A stretch of 64,000 bases of DNA from Paragorgia papillata (lineage: Eukaryota; Cnidaria; Anthozoa; Scleralcyonacea; Coralliidae): contig JAWNZC010000122.1 of assembly GCA_035771165.1 (NCBI GenBank), positions 2,769,501 through 2,833,500 of the forward strand. The letters run 5' to 3'. A program made the translations under genes and the position numbers. Shown here piece after piece: positions 30,814 to 45,581 of this stretch; position 1 is the first letter of the stretch, and every line of letters begins with the position of its first letter. The notes beneath the pieces are model-generated. The model was given only the letters and a program-made list of their open reading frames with translations. It was not told where the DNA came from and did no database searches.

Positions 30814-32207
30814 CGTTCCCATTCCCCGTTCCCATTCCCTGATTCCCTGTTCCCCGTTTAAAGATAGCCGTTTGGGCTGAGCGTTTGAACATTTTAGGCA
30901 GAGCGTTTGAACGTTGTAGGCAGAGCGTTTGAACGTTTTAGGCAGAGCGTTTGAACGTTTTAGGCGGAGCGTTTGAACGTTTTAAGCGAAGCGTGTGAAC
31001 GGCAAATGATGAATGGCTAAACGGTTACTCAATCCGTTCAAACGATAACTATAAAGCGTTTGAACGGATAACAAACGCTCTACGAACGGTTTTTGCAAAC
31101 CGTTTGTGAAAGCGTTAACGTAGGTTTTCCCGTGGAGGGTCACATATTCGGAAGACATTTCACTGTTTCTCAGTTGTTTATTTGTTGGCTATCAACTGGC
31201 TGTCGAGTGTCGATTCATCGAAAAATAAGCTCGCAATACGATGGCGGACCTTTAGTATTGCTACGTCTATCACACCTTTGTCTGACTACGTCTTCTCCGA
31301 AAGAAACAAGGAATCAATTTCTCATTGTAATGATTGTATATGGCCTTTTACCAAAACTCGCCAGGATCTGTTGAAGTATAAAGGTGCATGAGCTGTTTCG
31401 TTATTTCCATTGGTACACTATTTTATTTAATTACAATGTTTACAGTATTTAGATAGCCGTTGTCTAAATTTAGTTTTTATATCATTTTTAAACCATTTTG
31501 TTTGAGCAGTTTGCCCTGCGTGTTTATATAAGAGAACCGTCGGTAATTCGGTTATCCGTGTATGAATTTAACACCTGCATTCACTTTACTTACCCGTATG
31601 GTTGGTTAGGTGCAGACGGGGGGGTTTACCGACTTACCAGACGCTTGTTATTACTTGGATTCAGGTCAGGATGCCCTGTTGTGATCTCCAATCTTGACCT
31701 GACCACCACCGTCTACACCTATCACACCGATTTTATCGGTGGAAATAGCTTTTGATTAAAGGGAGGGATGGTGGGTATTTTCGAAAATTTCTAACTTCTT
31801 GTATGCTACGTCTTCGCTGTGCCGTCAACAGGCGCAATGATCGGCCAAGCGTGCATGGTGTGCCTCTCATATCGCATTCTCGCCCCAAGCCCTGCGCAGT
31901 TCATTAGTTGTTAACCTTGGTTATGTAATAACCTCATTAAAAATTTTGAAAAGTGGTTGCAAACACAAGCTCATTGAATAACCATAGTCAAATAGACATG
32001 GATGTAGCCTCAAATAAAACAAATCTCTTAAAAATTGACATTGTGATTACTACTGTACGTATAGCTTGGATTTGTTCATGTAATCAGTATAATCACTCAA
32101 GATTTTGAGCCTTAGGGTTGTCCACATTATGTCAACATGATTTTGAGCATAATAGTTAGGCAAAAGTATAGTTTCACTCTTTGTGTTCTAGAAAAAAATA
32201 GGCAAAA

Positions 32208-34802
32208 CTATATGAAAGATTTTGGATTCCCATGCATAATGGAATAGTACTTTGCTTGCTTTAACTCTACCAAAACACATTTACGCACATAGTCAGCACA
32301 AACAGCAATAAATTCGTTTTGTGAATCAGCAGACAGGTAGTGCGCTTGCAGACGTTCCTTCTTCTGTTGTGACAATTGAACTTTTGTGACATGCTCCTGC
32401 AACAGTGGATCGTAATGTGCCAAAAGCTCCAGAATTCCAAGGAAGTTGCCATTGTGGACATCTCCGATCCTCTGCGAAGTTACACGGAAAGGGAGACCTC
32501 TCTCCCCCAGAAAAACAATGACGTGTACGATCCTCGTGAGAAGCTTCTTCCATTTGTTTGCCTCTGAAAGAATGCTTCTATCAAGGAGGTCATTGATTTC
32601 TGCGTCTGCTGATATACGTCGCTCTAATTCGCGCCAGACCATGTAGCAGCTTTTATGTGCACCACTCTGCTCGTGTGTGGGAAGCCTGTCGAACAGTTTC
32701 CTCCACTTGTTTTCAGTTACCCATCCACCTGGTGACGCTAATGTTGACTGAGCTGAATGTATGGTGTGAGAGAACAGTCTACATGGCAGGCAGAATAACG
32801 CATTCTTGGCGGGACTAAAAACGAGCCATCTTCTGGGAGTAAGTTCGCCATGTATGTATGTAAAACTTTATTTAATGACGCTGGCCTCGTCAACGATTAG
32901 TTGATTTCCACGAAGGGCGTCAAACAATTATAACTATTACAAAAGAAATAAAGTAAAGAAGAAAGTATTTACAAGCAAATATATATGTACAGAAGTTGGT
33001 TAATTAGTAGGCGTGACCCATGAATTACAACATATTACAGTGTAGGTGCCCGATAACCATTTTGTTCCAATAAATTCTTAAAAGTGTAAATTGATTCCGC
33101 TAGTTTAGTATCAAACGGAAGACTACTCCAGAGTTTAGCCCCTCTATACTTGAAACTTTTTTTAAGAAATTCTCTTCTCGGTTTTGGAAGGGCTAAAGCA
33201 GTGAGACCATTTCTGAGGTCATAGTTAGTTTGCAAAACATTTCTCATTATTAATGCTTCTTTCAAGTTCGGTCCAGTATAGTTATTCAAGACTCTATACA
33301 ACAATATTGATTTAGTTGTACATCGTCTTGTCTCTAAATTTTCCCAAACAAGAGATCGAAGAACATCAGCAGATCTGGTCTCATAGCTAGCACCAGCTAT
33401 TATTCTCGCTGCCCGATTTTGAAATTTTTGACGTTTGTCTTTGAATTGTTGATTACAAACTCCCCATAAGGGAGAACAGTAATCGAAGTAAGGCTGTATC
33501 AGCGCGCGATAGATTGTTTGCAACGTGTTTGCGGGAACATAAGGCTTGATGCGTTTCATTGTTCCTATGCCGGCCCCAACTTTTTTACAAATCATTTCAA
33601 TGTGTTCATTCCAGTTAAGATTTTCGTCAAGCACAACGCCAAGACATTTGAAAGAGCGGACTTGAGGAATCGGTTGATTATTTATCATGACAGGAAGATC
33701 ACCAATCATTGTATTAAGGTTATATATACTTCGATCCTACATACATTAGTTTTGTTTTAGTTGCATGGATGGTGTTGCAATTTATTACTAACAAGAAATT
33801 CGCTGATTTTGTTCAAATCATTATTTAAATTTTCAGTAAGTGCTGCTAAATCATTGGCAGCCGAGGAAATTTGAGTATCATCGGCATATACGCAAGTGGT
33901 AGTTTTATCAAGACATTCCGGAAGGTCATTTGTGTAAAGTAAAAATAATAAAGGACCTAGGATTGATCCCTGCGGAACACCACAAATAATCTTTTTTGAT
34001 GCTGACGTTATGCCATTGACAATGCACACTTGTTCCATATTAGTTAGGTAGGATTCAAACCAATCCAATTCAACGTTTGTTACTCCAAATTGTTCTTTCA
34101 TCTTGTGCAGTAATATTTTATGATTAATTGAATCAAAAGCTTTGCGAATGTCAAGGAAAACAACACCATTCAACTCACCATTATCCATGTTTTCGTAAAA
34201 TGCATCACACATCTGAATAAGTGCAGTGAGAGTTGAGTTTTTTGGTCGAAAACCATATTGATATTTGGACAGTAGCGAATTATCATTAAGAAATTTGTAT
34301 ATCTGATTAAAAACAGATCTCTCTCTTAAGCTTCTTTGCATTAAGCACAGATCTTGGGAAATGTTTGCCATCAATGTCACAAGGAAACTCCTGCGGGTGT
34401 GGTAGATGTCCTTGTCTAACCATCTCTTCGATTTCCTTCGGCGTAGGAGACAGTGATGCCATTCCTATGTCGAACCCGACATTTTTGGGCTTAATAGATC
34501 CTACTGTTCTTACTTCTTGTTGAGAGGGCGGCTGCAGAATTGGCTCTTCATAGACTTCGTGTGACTCACGCACTTCGTTTTCTAACTCTAAGAAGCCTTG
34601 ATCATCAGTGGTTTCGAGGGAAAGTGACTGTTCCAATTGATCATCACTTGGTGCATCTTGTTCTTCAACTGTCGCTTCCCTCGACGAACTTCTTTCTCCC
34701 TTCCAGACATCGAATAGCGTACGAGCACCTTGCCTTGAATCTCTCCCTTTTTTCCTTCTCCCGTCTTTTTCGAGCACCGGATTTGTGTTGATAGGAAGAC
34801 AT
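32208..34802 (-). pseudogene. ZMYM1-like hAT transposase split by LINE (copy B)
   Basis: Copy B of the whole arrangement: hAT middle part 32208-32848, truncated LINE about 32849-34325 (reverse transcriptase ORF 33757-34380, C-terminal ORF 33035-33709), hAT N-terminal part 34326-34802. The deduced protein pieces are the same as in copy A as far as I compared them, lesions included. Both the LINE insertion and the decay therefore predate the copy split. Confidence 0.85.
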
Positions 34803-35422
34803 ACTTGATGCCTTGACGCCTGGAAATTAGCGGCTACATTGTAGCTGCGCCCAAAATTTGGTATTGTTAACTGTAAGAACTTAAGTAATTATTACTATTC
34901 ATTTAAATATTTAATTATTAGCCTCCTTTCATAAAAGCAGCAGAAAATATTGTAACAGTGACAGGAGGCGTATTTCCTGACTTGTCATGAAGAAAACCAT
35001 CACACTATGCCACTATTCGACACCATTTTGCATTGATTGATTGATTAATGATATTACATGAGCCGCGATGAGCCCATTTAAACGCGTATCTATTGTTTGC
35101 CACCTTGCACTGTTTTGTTTCGGGCTAGCCAGCTGAATTGTCATTACATGAGCACGGGCTGGATAATTTTCATGTAAATGCCTTGTTTCCTTTAGTAATG
35201 TTTTCATTGTTTGTCAGGCTAGCCAGTTTAGTCAGCTGGGCCAGCTGGCCCGGCGGATCATCTGGCCTCGGGGCTCGGGCCATATATTTATTCAAGAGCA
35301 TAATTATATGTCAATCGACGCTCTCGCAAATTTAACTGCGGCAGTCGCGCGACAGTTACAGTAATTAAGTTACTAACTTACTACCTAGTATAGTCTAGTA
35401 TACTCCTAGTGTTTAAGTGATA

Positions 35423-35521
35423 GTTAAAATATGAGCGGCCGATCTTTATGGGCATTTACAATGGCGAGCCGCAGGCGAGCCATTGTAGATGCCCATAAAG
35501 ATCGGACGCGAATATTTTAAC
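35423..35521. repeat. 99-bp near-perfect hairpin (copy B)
   Basis: Same structure as 7195-7293, with identical arms. Confidence 0.8.
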
Positions 35522-35710
35522 TCACTTGTGAAATGAATATTTAAATTATACGTTGTAGTCAAATGAATAAGAGACTCTCAAGGGAGAAGCTTATAAGCAA
35601 GTAAATAAAGTACCTTGTAGTGCAAACATATTTTTCCCATAGAAATTGATCGAAATTAAATATATTCATCAGTGATGGAATACTTTTAACGAATTATTTG
35701 CATTTGGAAG

Positions 35711-36436
35711 TTGACCAGGCTATGGTCAAGTATGTCGGCGGGACGGTTTCGAAAACCAAAGAATGAAGTGAAAGAACGCTCTTTACTCGCACAAGTTACG
35801 CCAAAAGCTACTCCGTATATAACACAAAGTGGGCAAGGAAGATTTTCGAGGATTGGCAGCAAAACAGAAGTAACAAGAAGCCACAGGTGGTCAGTCGGTT
35901 ATGAGGGCGTGAATTTAAGTCAGGTGCAAGACTTAAACATCAGGCTCGAAGAAATGTCTCCTTACAGCTTGAACTTTTGGCTGTCTAAATTTGTTAGTGA
36001 AGCTGCAAAACAGACAGGCGAACGGTATCCGCCGAAGACTTTGTATTTGTTGATATGGGGGATAAACCGACATTTGTTAGACGTGAAAGGGGAAGATTCA
36101 TGTAACATTCTTGCAAAAGGTGACCGAAGGTGAGTAAGGGATACTCCCCTGAGGAATCTAACTTGCTAAGAAATAGGTATATATCATTGGGTGAATATGT
36201 TCTTACATTTGTTGCTAGGTTCTGGCTCTTTCGGAAGAGTTTAGATGGCGAAATGAAGGACGCGACTAAGCATGGCATTGCCCAAATTTGCACGAAGGAA
36301 CTCGGAGAGGAGATCACAGAAGCAGACGAGAATGAACTCTGGGAGAAGAAACTGTTGGGATCTAGTTCAGCTGAGTCATTATTACATACTATTTCAAATA
36401 TATTCTCGGTCGTAGCTGTTATCAATTTTATCAACA
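35711..36436 (+). pseudogene. Crypton/QRICH1-KIAA1958-like recombinase fragment (copy B)
   Basis: Exons 35711-36129 and 36219-36436 with the same splice signals as copy A. Two substitutions change residues (Lys to Asn in the YEGVK segment; Asn to Tyr in the PPKTL-N segment). No silent changes were noticed in the compared part, which fits neutral decay better than constraint. Confidence 0.7.
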
Positions 36437-37008
36437 GTAAGTTAATAATAAAATAGGTTGAGTAAGAGATCTTTATGAAAGTTAATGCATACTAATTGAG
36501 TTGAGTAGGACACCTTTATCAAAGTTAATGCATACTAATTAAGCCTGCCAGGTGCTCTTTATTGCCATTTACAATGGTATGCACATGATCTAAATACTGA
36601 GATCTGATTGGTTTGTGGCCTAATGAATAATTAATGATTTTTACAACTTAAGTTATCACTACACTCTAGCTTTTCTATATTAATAATTCTAACTAAGCTA
36701 TTAAGTGAAATAGTGAATCGGCGAGTCAGCGCGTGGCAAGTTGCGGTGGTAATATAATACTTTTGACAAGTAACAACTTACAAATTTGCATTTAAAAAAA
36801 CAATTGTAAATTTAATACATACCATTCATTCGCTTTCCTCTACTTGGTAACTAACTAGTATATTACATCGTCACACAAATAATTTCTAACACAGCTTCGA
36901 TTGTCTCCGAAAGAGTTGTGTTAGGCTTGTAGCTTTCATGTTGGCACGGGCCCCAGGCCAGGCCCCCATTGGCGTGGTGCGACGGGCCCCGCAAGGGGCC
37001 CGGGCCCC

Positions 37009-38870
37009 GGGGCAGTTGTATGGCGCGCCGTTTCGGCCAAAAATGATCGAGAAAAAAAAAACGCGTCGAGAATCGGCCAAAAATGGTCGAGAAATAAAAA
37101 CGTGTCGAGTTTTCCGAAAAAATTAGTCGAGAAATAAAAACGTGTCGAGATTTCGGCCAAAAATGGTCGAGAAATAAAAACGTGTTGAGATGTTCATTTT
37201 TTAATCATACTTTTTGAGCTGGTCGAGAATTAATTTCTGACTCGCTGACAGCATGGGGTGAAGTGATACGGGGAGGGTTACAAATATTTTCCAAAGGGGG
37301 AAATAACCAACCACTTTATACTTTCTATGGGTAGGTAGGATTGTACTAACTAGTGTAATCTGATCGCCAAGCTACCGAAAATGACGCAATTTCGCATAGA
37401 TATTTCGTAAGATAACGCTGTCGATTGTATAGAACGGGTATACGTGAACGCCACTGCGAACCGACTCATATAAAACCAGTAAAACCAATGGCGATGCAGT
37501 CGTTCGGCAGTGACATGGCGTTCGGTGACTCGCGTTCCGCGTTGACTATAATCGAAATAATGAATCGTTAGATTTTTCGTCAAGTTATGCAATTGTCGAC
37601 TGGTTTGCGTCTGAACTCCGACTGAAATAGCGCTCGAAAGTGCGCACAGTACATGCTCGTTTGCGAGCAATCCACGTAGTAGCCTCCTATCATTCTCAGG
37701 AGTATTCGACTGAGCCATGTTTACAGTTTTATGACGATAGTTTGATCGACTTGGTATGTGGCAAAGGCCCAGGTGATCGAAGCGGCGGCGAAATGTAAAA
37801 GAACATATATACATCCATAACTAATAAATCTCCATAGCCAATCATGTTTAAGAAGTCCCCCATAACTTAATAGGCTTAATGCTTGCTGTCAACGTTTAAA
37901 AAATTTAATGAAAAATGGTCAGCATTAGCCATTTATTTGACCTAAGTATAGTCCAAGGCTACACATAGTCACAACACTCTTTCCAGCGCAAAACGCTTTT
38001 CCTTGCATTTTTGCAGTATTCTTTATAACGCCAGGTGCAATACTTCAAGTTGCTAGTAATGTCAGCGCGTTTCGGATAAGGATAATTAATTGGCGACAGA
38101 CATGTGTTAAGTACCCTGAAGCAAGCAAGAAATATGATTCAAAGTCAAGCCACAGTATTTCAGTGCATGCTTTCATTTCTTTGCAAGTCATTTCAGCGCC
38201 AATTGTTGGCCAGTTAATGTCGCCATACATTACAAATTTCAGTCGGAGTTCAGACGCAAACCAGTCGACAATTGCATAACTTGACGAAAAATCTGACGAT
38301 TCATTATTTCGATTACAGTCAGCGCGGAACGCGAGTCACCGAACGCCATGTCACTGCCGAACGACTGCATCGCCATTGGTTTTATTGGTTTTATATGAGT
38401 CGGTTCGCAGTGGCGTTCACGTATACCCGTTGTCTACAATCGACAGCGTTATCTTACTGTATATATAAATGCGAGTTTACACCTATTATGATTATCCGAA
38501 ATTGCGTCATCTTCGGTAGCTTGGCGATCAGAACACACTAGTTAGTACAATCCTTATCCTACCTGCCCATAGAAAGTATAAAGTGATTTGTTATTTCCCC
38601 ATTTGGAAAATATTTGTAACCCTCCCCGTATCACGGCTTCACCCCATGCTGTCAGCGAGTCAGAAATTAATTCTCGACCAGCTCAAAAAGTATGATTAAA
38701 AAATGAACATCTCAACACGTTTTTATTTCTCGACCATTTTTGGCCGAAATCTTGACACGTTTTTATTTCTCGACTAATTTTTGCGGAAAACTCGACACGT
38801 TTTTATTTCTCGACCATTTTTGGCCGATTCTCGACGCGTTTTTTTTTCTCGACCATTTTTGGCCGAAACG
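37009..38870. mobile_element. Near-palindromic element (copy B), trimmed
   Basis: Equivalent of 8807-10712. The left arm lacks about 35 bp near 37400 and the right end has lost about 43 bp between two CGG trinucleotides, removing the GGCGCGCC terminus on that side. The lost blocks are small and bounded by microhomology. Confidence 0.8.
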
Positions 38871-40263
38871 GTCCTGCTACTCACGAAAATCTTCGACAAT
38901 GGCTCTATTTTCTCTTTAATATACAGTACTTTTTTAGCTATTTTTTTTTATAATCTGTAGATCCAGGCCAAGGGCCAGGTTTGGACAATCACTACATATG
39001 ATGAGCAGTGCTGGTAAAATCTGATGCTCTAATATATTTCTGGAAGATAAATCTAAAAACCTGGAAGTTAAATTTATTGTCGCAGCTGTCTACATGTACA
39101 CAGAATGTTGGTGGAGTCACATTGTTATCATGCATGTATATCAATACTATAGAATAGAACAATAATTTTGTCAGAAGTCGAACAATTTATCTTATAGTTT
39201 TTCAGTATTTGCCAACAAACATTGGTCAAGTTAACCCAGTTGTCTGTTACCCAATGTTAGTAGACATGAACTCCCCAAATGCATTTAGTATTTTTTGTTC
39301 ACTACTAAGTTCATGTAATGACAGTTACATATGTACAACAAATAATGTACTAAATTTATATATCATGAAATCAAAAGCCTTATATACACTAGGTCAGCTA
39401 TATCATGTATATATTCAGTGGGTCATGGCACAATGTTTGAAATTGTGCAGTGGGTCGTCAGCCTAAAAGTTTGTGGACTGTTGGTCTACACATGCAAATA
39501 ACAAATAGCTCAGCAAAAACAATTTCGAGAAAAGTACAATTACATGCAGTATAGCAACAACAACATTCATTTCAATTCTTAATAAATAAATATAAAAAAA
39601 ATGATAATACATTGTTGTTCTGTATATATTTACTTGGGCTATCTGTGGTAGCATGAGTCTAGGTTTCACCCAGAATGCACTGCGACCTTAGTTTGCTTCG
39701 ATCTGCTTACATCTCTTGTCTGAGCAAAACAGTTGGGCTGTTTCATTCCTAAAACAGGAAAAATTGCCACTGTTTTAGTCGTAGAAAACAGGAAAGAAAC
39801 ACAACTGATCACTATAAACCAACAATACTTGTGGTGAACTATAATCTTTTCAAGCTTTATGGCCACTAATTAAAGTAGCCCAAGTTAACGCCTGGTGGGC
39901 ATCTTGATTATATTAATTCTCATTTTCAAGATTTCTTCTGTTTTAACACAACTAAACTGGTAAATACGAATCTCCTGCCATTAAACTTATTTTCTCGGCT
40001 TTTGTCACCACAAACACTGCCAAGTCAGTCTACTCTTTTCAGATTGTTTTTCTCGTTCGCGGTTTCTTACTTTTTTCATTGTTGACAAATAACAAGGCAT
40101 CATTCAGGTCTCTTCATCATCTAAAAAGTCGTTTGTTTCAATATGTCTTCATCGTTCCCTCTCAAGTTAAGTAGAATACACCAGAGAAAAATTATTTACC
40201 GGCTTTGAACAGTTTCAGGACACATCCTTGTTCTTTCAGTTACATTTTGGTTGGCATCGTTTT

Positions 40264-40945
40264 TACCCTGGGTGCCAGAGGTTTTTCGACGCTCGTGGGG
40301 GAGAACGGGGACACACGAGGAAGCCAGGCGGTAAAGTGGGAGGGGCCAACCAGGAAGGCGAGCGCCAAAAACCTCTGGAACACCGAGCCGTGTTTTAATG
40401 TTTTGATTTGAAATTTGAAACCGCCGTACCCGAGGGCCGTACGGGTAATCATATTTTAACAATCCAGAGTCAACTCTATTTTGTATTTGTCAAGCAAGTA
40501 ATAAGGCTATCGTCTCGACAGTCTTCTATACATTAGACCACTAAAAATTGTTCAAATTTAATAAAACTGGTTTGATTTTAGTTTGGGCGACGTGACGCTG
40601 CCCGATATTCACTATACACTTTAAAATCCGCCGTCTGTTACTTGTTATGCATAGTGTTGAACGCTATCTTGTACGTATGTTGATATGAATTTCAGAAGCT
40701 TCCCTTTGACGTATGGCTTATGTTTTTGGGTTATATGGAACTTTTTCAAATATCCAAAATGTTCACTCAATAATAAATAAATATTTATTTACTTAACGTC
40801 GCACATGAAGTTCGGTTATAGAATTTCAGATGTTTAATTATATTAAACGCAGGAACTTGAACGACTTGAACTACACTTCAAATGAAAGCGTATAGATTTC
40901 TAACAACATACTTACAGGATATATTTCAACGATGCTATCTTGTTG

Positions 40946-41010
<65 letters not shown>

Positions 41011-41706
41011 GACGAAGACGTCTCGTCGCTGACGTCGCTTTAATTCCTTCATGTGTGATTCGATCAAAGAAATCAACGGACACAACACGAGCATTACAGC
41101 ATTTTTCGGGAAAGTCGTGTAGCCAATATCATAAAGCTCTTGACACATAGCTGGAACCAGTTGGAAAATGAGAGATTTTCCAAAACCAGTTGGTAACATG
41201 GCAAAGACATCACGCTGTTGCATGAAATTGAACAGACATTCAGCTTGATTCTCACTGAGCTGGCAAACCTCGGGGAAATGCTTTAAAACATTATCCACAC
41301 ACTCAGAGAAATCTTCGCGAGGAAGTAAAGTCATTTTACCAAAGAAACCTTTGTTTACATGTAAAACGATCAACCAACAGCAGAATTGTTTGTTTGCGTT
41401 TGTGAATCCTTTGAAATTCGAGACTAGAATTGACAAGACGCTTGTATAATTATGTCAACATAAGCGTTCGATATTCAATAAAACAGCTCGTTAGATATGT
41501 TTTTTTTATTTTGACCAATCAGAATTTACATCCAAATTTCTGACTAAAAATGTCATCTTAGGATTTTGATTGGTTCGGCGGGATAAGAGGAATCGCGCTC
41601 TGGTCCAGAGGTTCTTCCCGCTCGCCCTTTTACCCCCTCAAATATCCCCTATAATCCCCTGCTAACCCCCCTGCGAGCGTTGGAAGAACCTCTGGCACCC
41701 AGGGTA
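40264..41706. mobile_element. Hairpin-ended TIR element with RecQ-like fragment (copy B)
   Basis: Same element as 12129-13570, with flanking CATCGTTTT at 40255-40263 and 41707-41715. The first base is T here (C in copy A), which makes the two termini perfectly complementary at the outermost position. Confidence 0.85.
41005..41334 (-). pseudogene. RecQ-like helicase N-terminal fragment (copy B, frame open)
   Basis: Equivalent of 12868-13197 but without the internal stop. The frame is open from well upstream (41436) through GFGKS and motif Ia to the TA microsatellite. It still lacks motifs II-VI, so a working helicase is not encoded here. An intron after motif Ia cannot be excluded, but the microsatellite begins directly after the last family-like residue. 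Confidence 0.75.
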
Positions 41707-42549
41707 CATCGTTTTTCGTCTTTATCATTATTTTTACGCTAGCTTTTTCAGTGGTTTTAAGTCGTATTTTTGTCGTCTCTTCTCGAGGGGGACATTGGGA
41801 TTTTCGGTGTTGCGGTATTGTGGTGTTTTTCGTGCGGTATTTCGGTAATTTTGCCGCTTCGGTACGGTATTCGGTTTTGTCCACTCTAGCAGTTTCGATA
41901 TCTATTAAATTTTCGACGTGGTACGTACTGTGGTATTTCACGATTTTTTTTGCGGTATTGCGGTTCGGAGTACCCCCCAATGTCCCCCTCCTCGCTGCCA
42001 CATCTCTTGTTAGCCTCTTTCTTTGGTCTTTTTCCATAGTAATATTATTTATTATGTGCATGACAAAATTACTACATTCTGATTGGTTGAGAGGAGTCCA
42101 AATTATTTTATTAATTGTATTGCAGTAAAAATTTTTTTTTATAAAATTCAAAATCGCGGCCAATTCTGTGATGGAAAGTTTTCACATTTCCAACGACTTG
42201 TGGTACACTATGAACTAAAAATTCCATGTAAATATTTTGAATGGAGTACAGAGAACACCCAGAGTGAAAATGTTTCTTGTCAAGTAATGAAACAAGATGT
42301 TTTTAAAGGCATGAGTGAGTATGAAGCGTACGTGTCGTAATTCTGTCATGCATATAATAAAGAGTAATCATATGATGTTGCTCGTACAATTAAGGATTTA
42401 CACTACTCGTGACATTTTTCACTAATATCACTTGTAGTGTAAATCCTTAATTGTACCCGCTATCATATGATTACCTATACTAATTAATGTACATTTTAGC
42501 TGAAACCGTTTTTTCTTGCAAAGATTTCTTTCATCACCCGAACTTGTAA

Positions 42550-42596
<47 letters not shown>

Positions 42597-43794
42597 AGGT
42601 TTCAGAATCACTTTCAGCTTTTCATCTCGCGTGTAATTTCGCGTGTAAATGGTGTCCACGCATACCAAGATTAGCACCCTCACCGGGCTCCCCAGGCCTT
42701 CGGCCCTACGCCCGGGCTCAGGGATAACACCACAATATATCATTTGAATAATTTTTACCTCTACTATTCAAATTTTAGGTTGTCGGGTCTTGTGGGGCAA
42801 CCTATTTTCCAAATTATGCTAATTTATGCTAATTATTATATAAATATTATTATAATCTATAACAAAATGGCAACGATTTAGAAAAAAGTAAATTTTACCA
42901 ACAAACTTTGTATTAAAAAAATGAAAAGAAACATTTCACAAATTCAATTTAAAAAATCGAGGCAATACAATAAAACGCAAATATTATATTGTTTTTTAAA
43001 ACCGCCCACTGTGATGACTCCCCATGGTCAGCGGGTGAGCGCGTGGTTTTCACTTTATATTTTGGAAATTTACAAATTAAAGCAGAATTATAAAACAACA
43101 AAAGACGATAATACATCATTAAGATCGTTTTTAAGTCAGCTAGTCAGATTTCAGGTTATTGTGCATGATATTTACTCCTGTTTGCCGTTAAAACACCGCC
43201 AAGTTTAGGTAAAATTTTGGAATGTTTGTTCGATATATACATGGCAGGTTGAGGAGTCTCCGCCGAGAGAGTTTTCGTCATATTTTACCAAATTATTGCT
43301 AATCTACGAAATAATTACAACAGACAAATGCTTATACTTACTTTAGGAGTTGTTAGAGTCTAAATTTTCGTTGGTTTCGCTTATATATTGACAAATAGAA
43401 GCCATGATGACGTCGAGATCCGAATAACCGGAAATTCAGGTCAGCTCTCCCCAAATACTTCATGGCATATCGTTATGAAGACTTCGTTTTAAAAAGGGGT
43501 CATTCAGGTAAAAAATTCGATAAATTATACCAAATCGAAGTCATCTGCCACCGGCGACGCATGATATTAGGAACGACCGAGAATGGGTTAGAGACAGAAT
43601 AATTGTACACTTCTGAAGATCGAGTAGAGCAAACAAACGCTTCGTAAAGTTCAGAAACTGACCAAACTAATCTCAGATTGTCTTTTGACCAATCATAAAT
43701 TAAGCGAGATTTGCAAGAGCATGATATAAACGTGCATCTCTTAACACCAACTTATTTTGTTAAAGCTATATAAGTGAAGTTAATTTTCAATAGA

Positions 43795-43965
43795 GCAAAG
43801 TGAAAAAGTGGTAAATTGCCGAGAATAATTTTATTTATAACGAAATACTGACGTTTCAAGCGGGGCCTTCATCAGAGTAAAATGACGAAGGCTCTGCTCG
43901 AAACGTCAGTGCTTCGTTATAAAAGATGTATATATATTTGGCAGTTTACCACTTTTTCACTTTGC
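43795..43965. repeat. Fold-back element with hammerhead-like core (copy B)
   Basis: Equivalent of 15666-15845. The core bases are unchanged. The internal TA run is shorter, and CAGTGC replaces CATTGC in one arm, which improves its complementarity to the opposite arm. Confidence 0.55.
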
Positions 43966-44624
43966 TGTATCTAAAACACTGCCTATAGTACGCAGCGCTC
44001 TACTTTTTTTAATTTTCAATACTGATATAGATACGTATATTCTGACAATTTATCTGTATCACTCGTTTTTCTAAATAACATAATATAGTGTTAAAGCATT
44101 CTAAGTATCTCTCTTGTACCTTATATTTATATTCAAATCGAAATCTGTAATATTAAAAGCTAATTGAGTCTTGTTTTATGAAACAACAATATCATAAAAG
44201 CATTACAAAATTATTTTTTATCACTCTGCCCATACGAAAATATTCTATAGAATATTCCTTAGAATATTCCATAGAATATCCCGTAGAATACTAAATTCTT
44301 TAGAATATTCAACTAGATATTGGGACTTATTCTATAGAACATTCTATAGCATATTCTATAACATAGATTACTCCATAGCATTATTCCATAGAATATTATT
44401 CCAATGAATATCAAGCAGAATATTATATAGAATATCTTACAGAATATATGAAAGTAATATTTAACAATTGTCCATTTTTTTACAATCCATGATCCAAACA
44501 AAACTTTACAAATATAGATACAGTAATATACATGTATGCAACAGTATAGACGAACATGATTGCATATATATAGCGAGATAAAATTATGCAAGAATTCAGC
44601 TATTAATATTATAAATACTACATC

Positions 44625-44972
44625 CAAAATTTTAATTTATTCAAAAGAATCTAATACAACACATAATTATATACCAAATAGCAATTTCCACCAATACCAT
44701 ACTAGAAACAAGGCCAAATCCCACTTACCTAAAGCTAAGACTAACTGGGGAAACATAAATTAATTTATCACGCTCTGAACCGCTTTAATAATTTAACTCC
44801 TGACTTTCATATCATTAAGTCACTGTTCAAACTTAAACTTTGCAAATTATCTTCTTAACTGCTGCTATATGTAATCATATCTATTTTTTATTATCTTGTA
44901 TTTACATATTTCATTTATGTTACACAGGGCCCCATTGAAAAACACTTCGGTGACATATGCTCCCTGTTAAAA

Positions 44973-45008
<36 letters not shown>

Positions 45009-45035
45009 CATTATTATTATTGTTATTATTATTAT
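44625..45035 (+). mobile_element. LINE 3' fragment (copy B), frameshifted
   Basis: Equivalent of 16505-16913. The TNWG motif is followed by a frameshift and stop because of a single-base deletion; the duplicated TCACTG is also absent. The tail is a longer (ATT)n with ATC and GTT interruptions. Confidence 0.7.
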
Positions 45036-45224
45036 ACCTGGCAAGAAGGTGAGTAATAGTCTAGAACAATTTAATATTTATTTTATTTTATTTTTATTTT
45101 AACTTCTTTAGCTGATAATAACATACAAATTTAACTAACAGCTCAGGAGCACTAGCACAGCGTGAGCCAATTACGTTAGTGACCTATTAAAACATTGATA
45201 AAGCACAAACTCGCTCACCCCCTC

Positions 45225-45255
<31 letters not shown>

Positions 45256-45581
45256 ACCCCCGCCCAATCTCACTAAAAACAACATTTCATTGAAACTCTT
45301 AACTGCCTTGCTTGATGGCATTTCCAACATATCGATTTCCACGACCGTTGATTTTCTGCATCAAATTAAATTGATGAGGTAGCTGAGAAGTAGTAATCGA
45401 AGAGGAGTGACTTAAATTTTCGCAGAGAAATGTCCGGTTCGCGAAGTTCGTTTGCGAGGGTATTCCAGATACGCGACACTCTCACTACATAACTGTTCTG
45501 AAAACATAGCGTTCTAGTTTTAGGTATGTTGTATCTAACGAGAGAATTGTTCGTTGTTCGAAGGTTCATGGCTAAGTTCAT
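45036..45581 (-). mobile_element. LINE 3' fragment, minus strand (copy B)
   Basis: Equivalent of 16920-17420 with 71 residues open (45366-45581), starting MNLAMNLRTTNNSLVRYNIP. The 3' UTR contains a poly-C tract at about 45225-45256, much longer than the CCCCCCTCCCCCCCC of copy A. Confidence 0.65.
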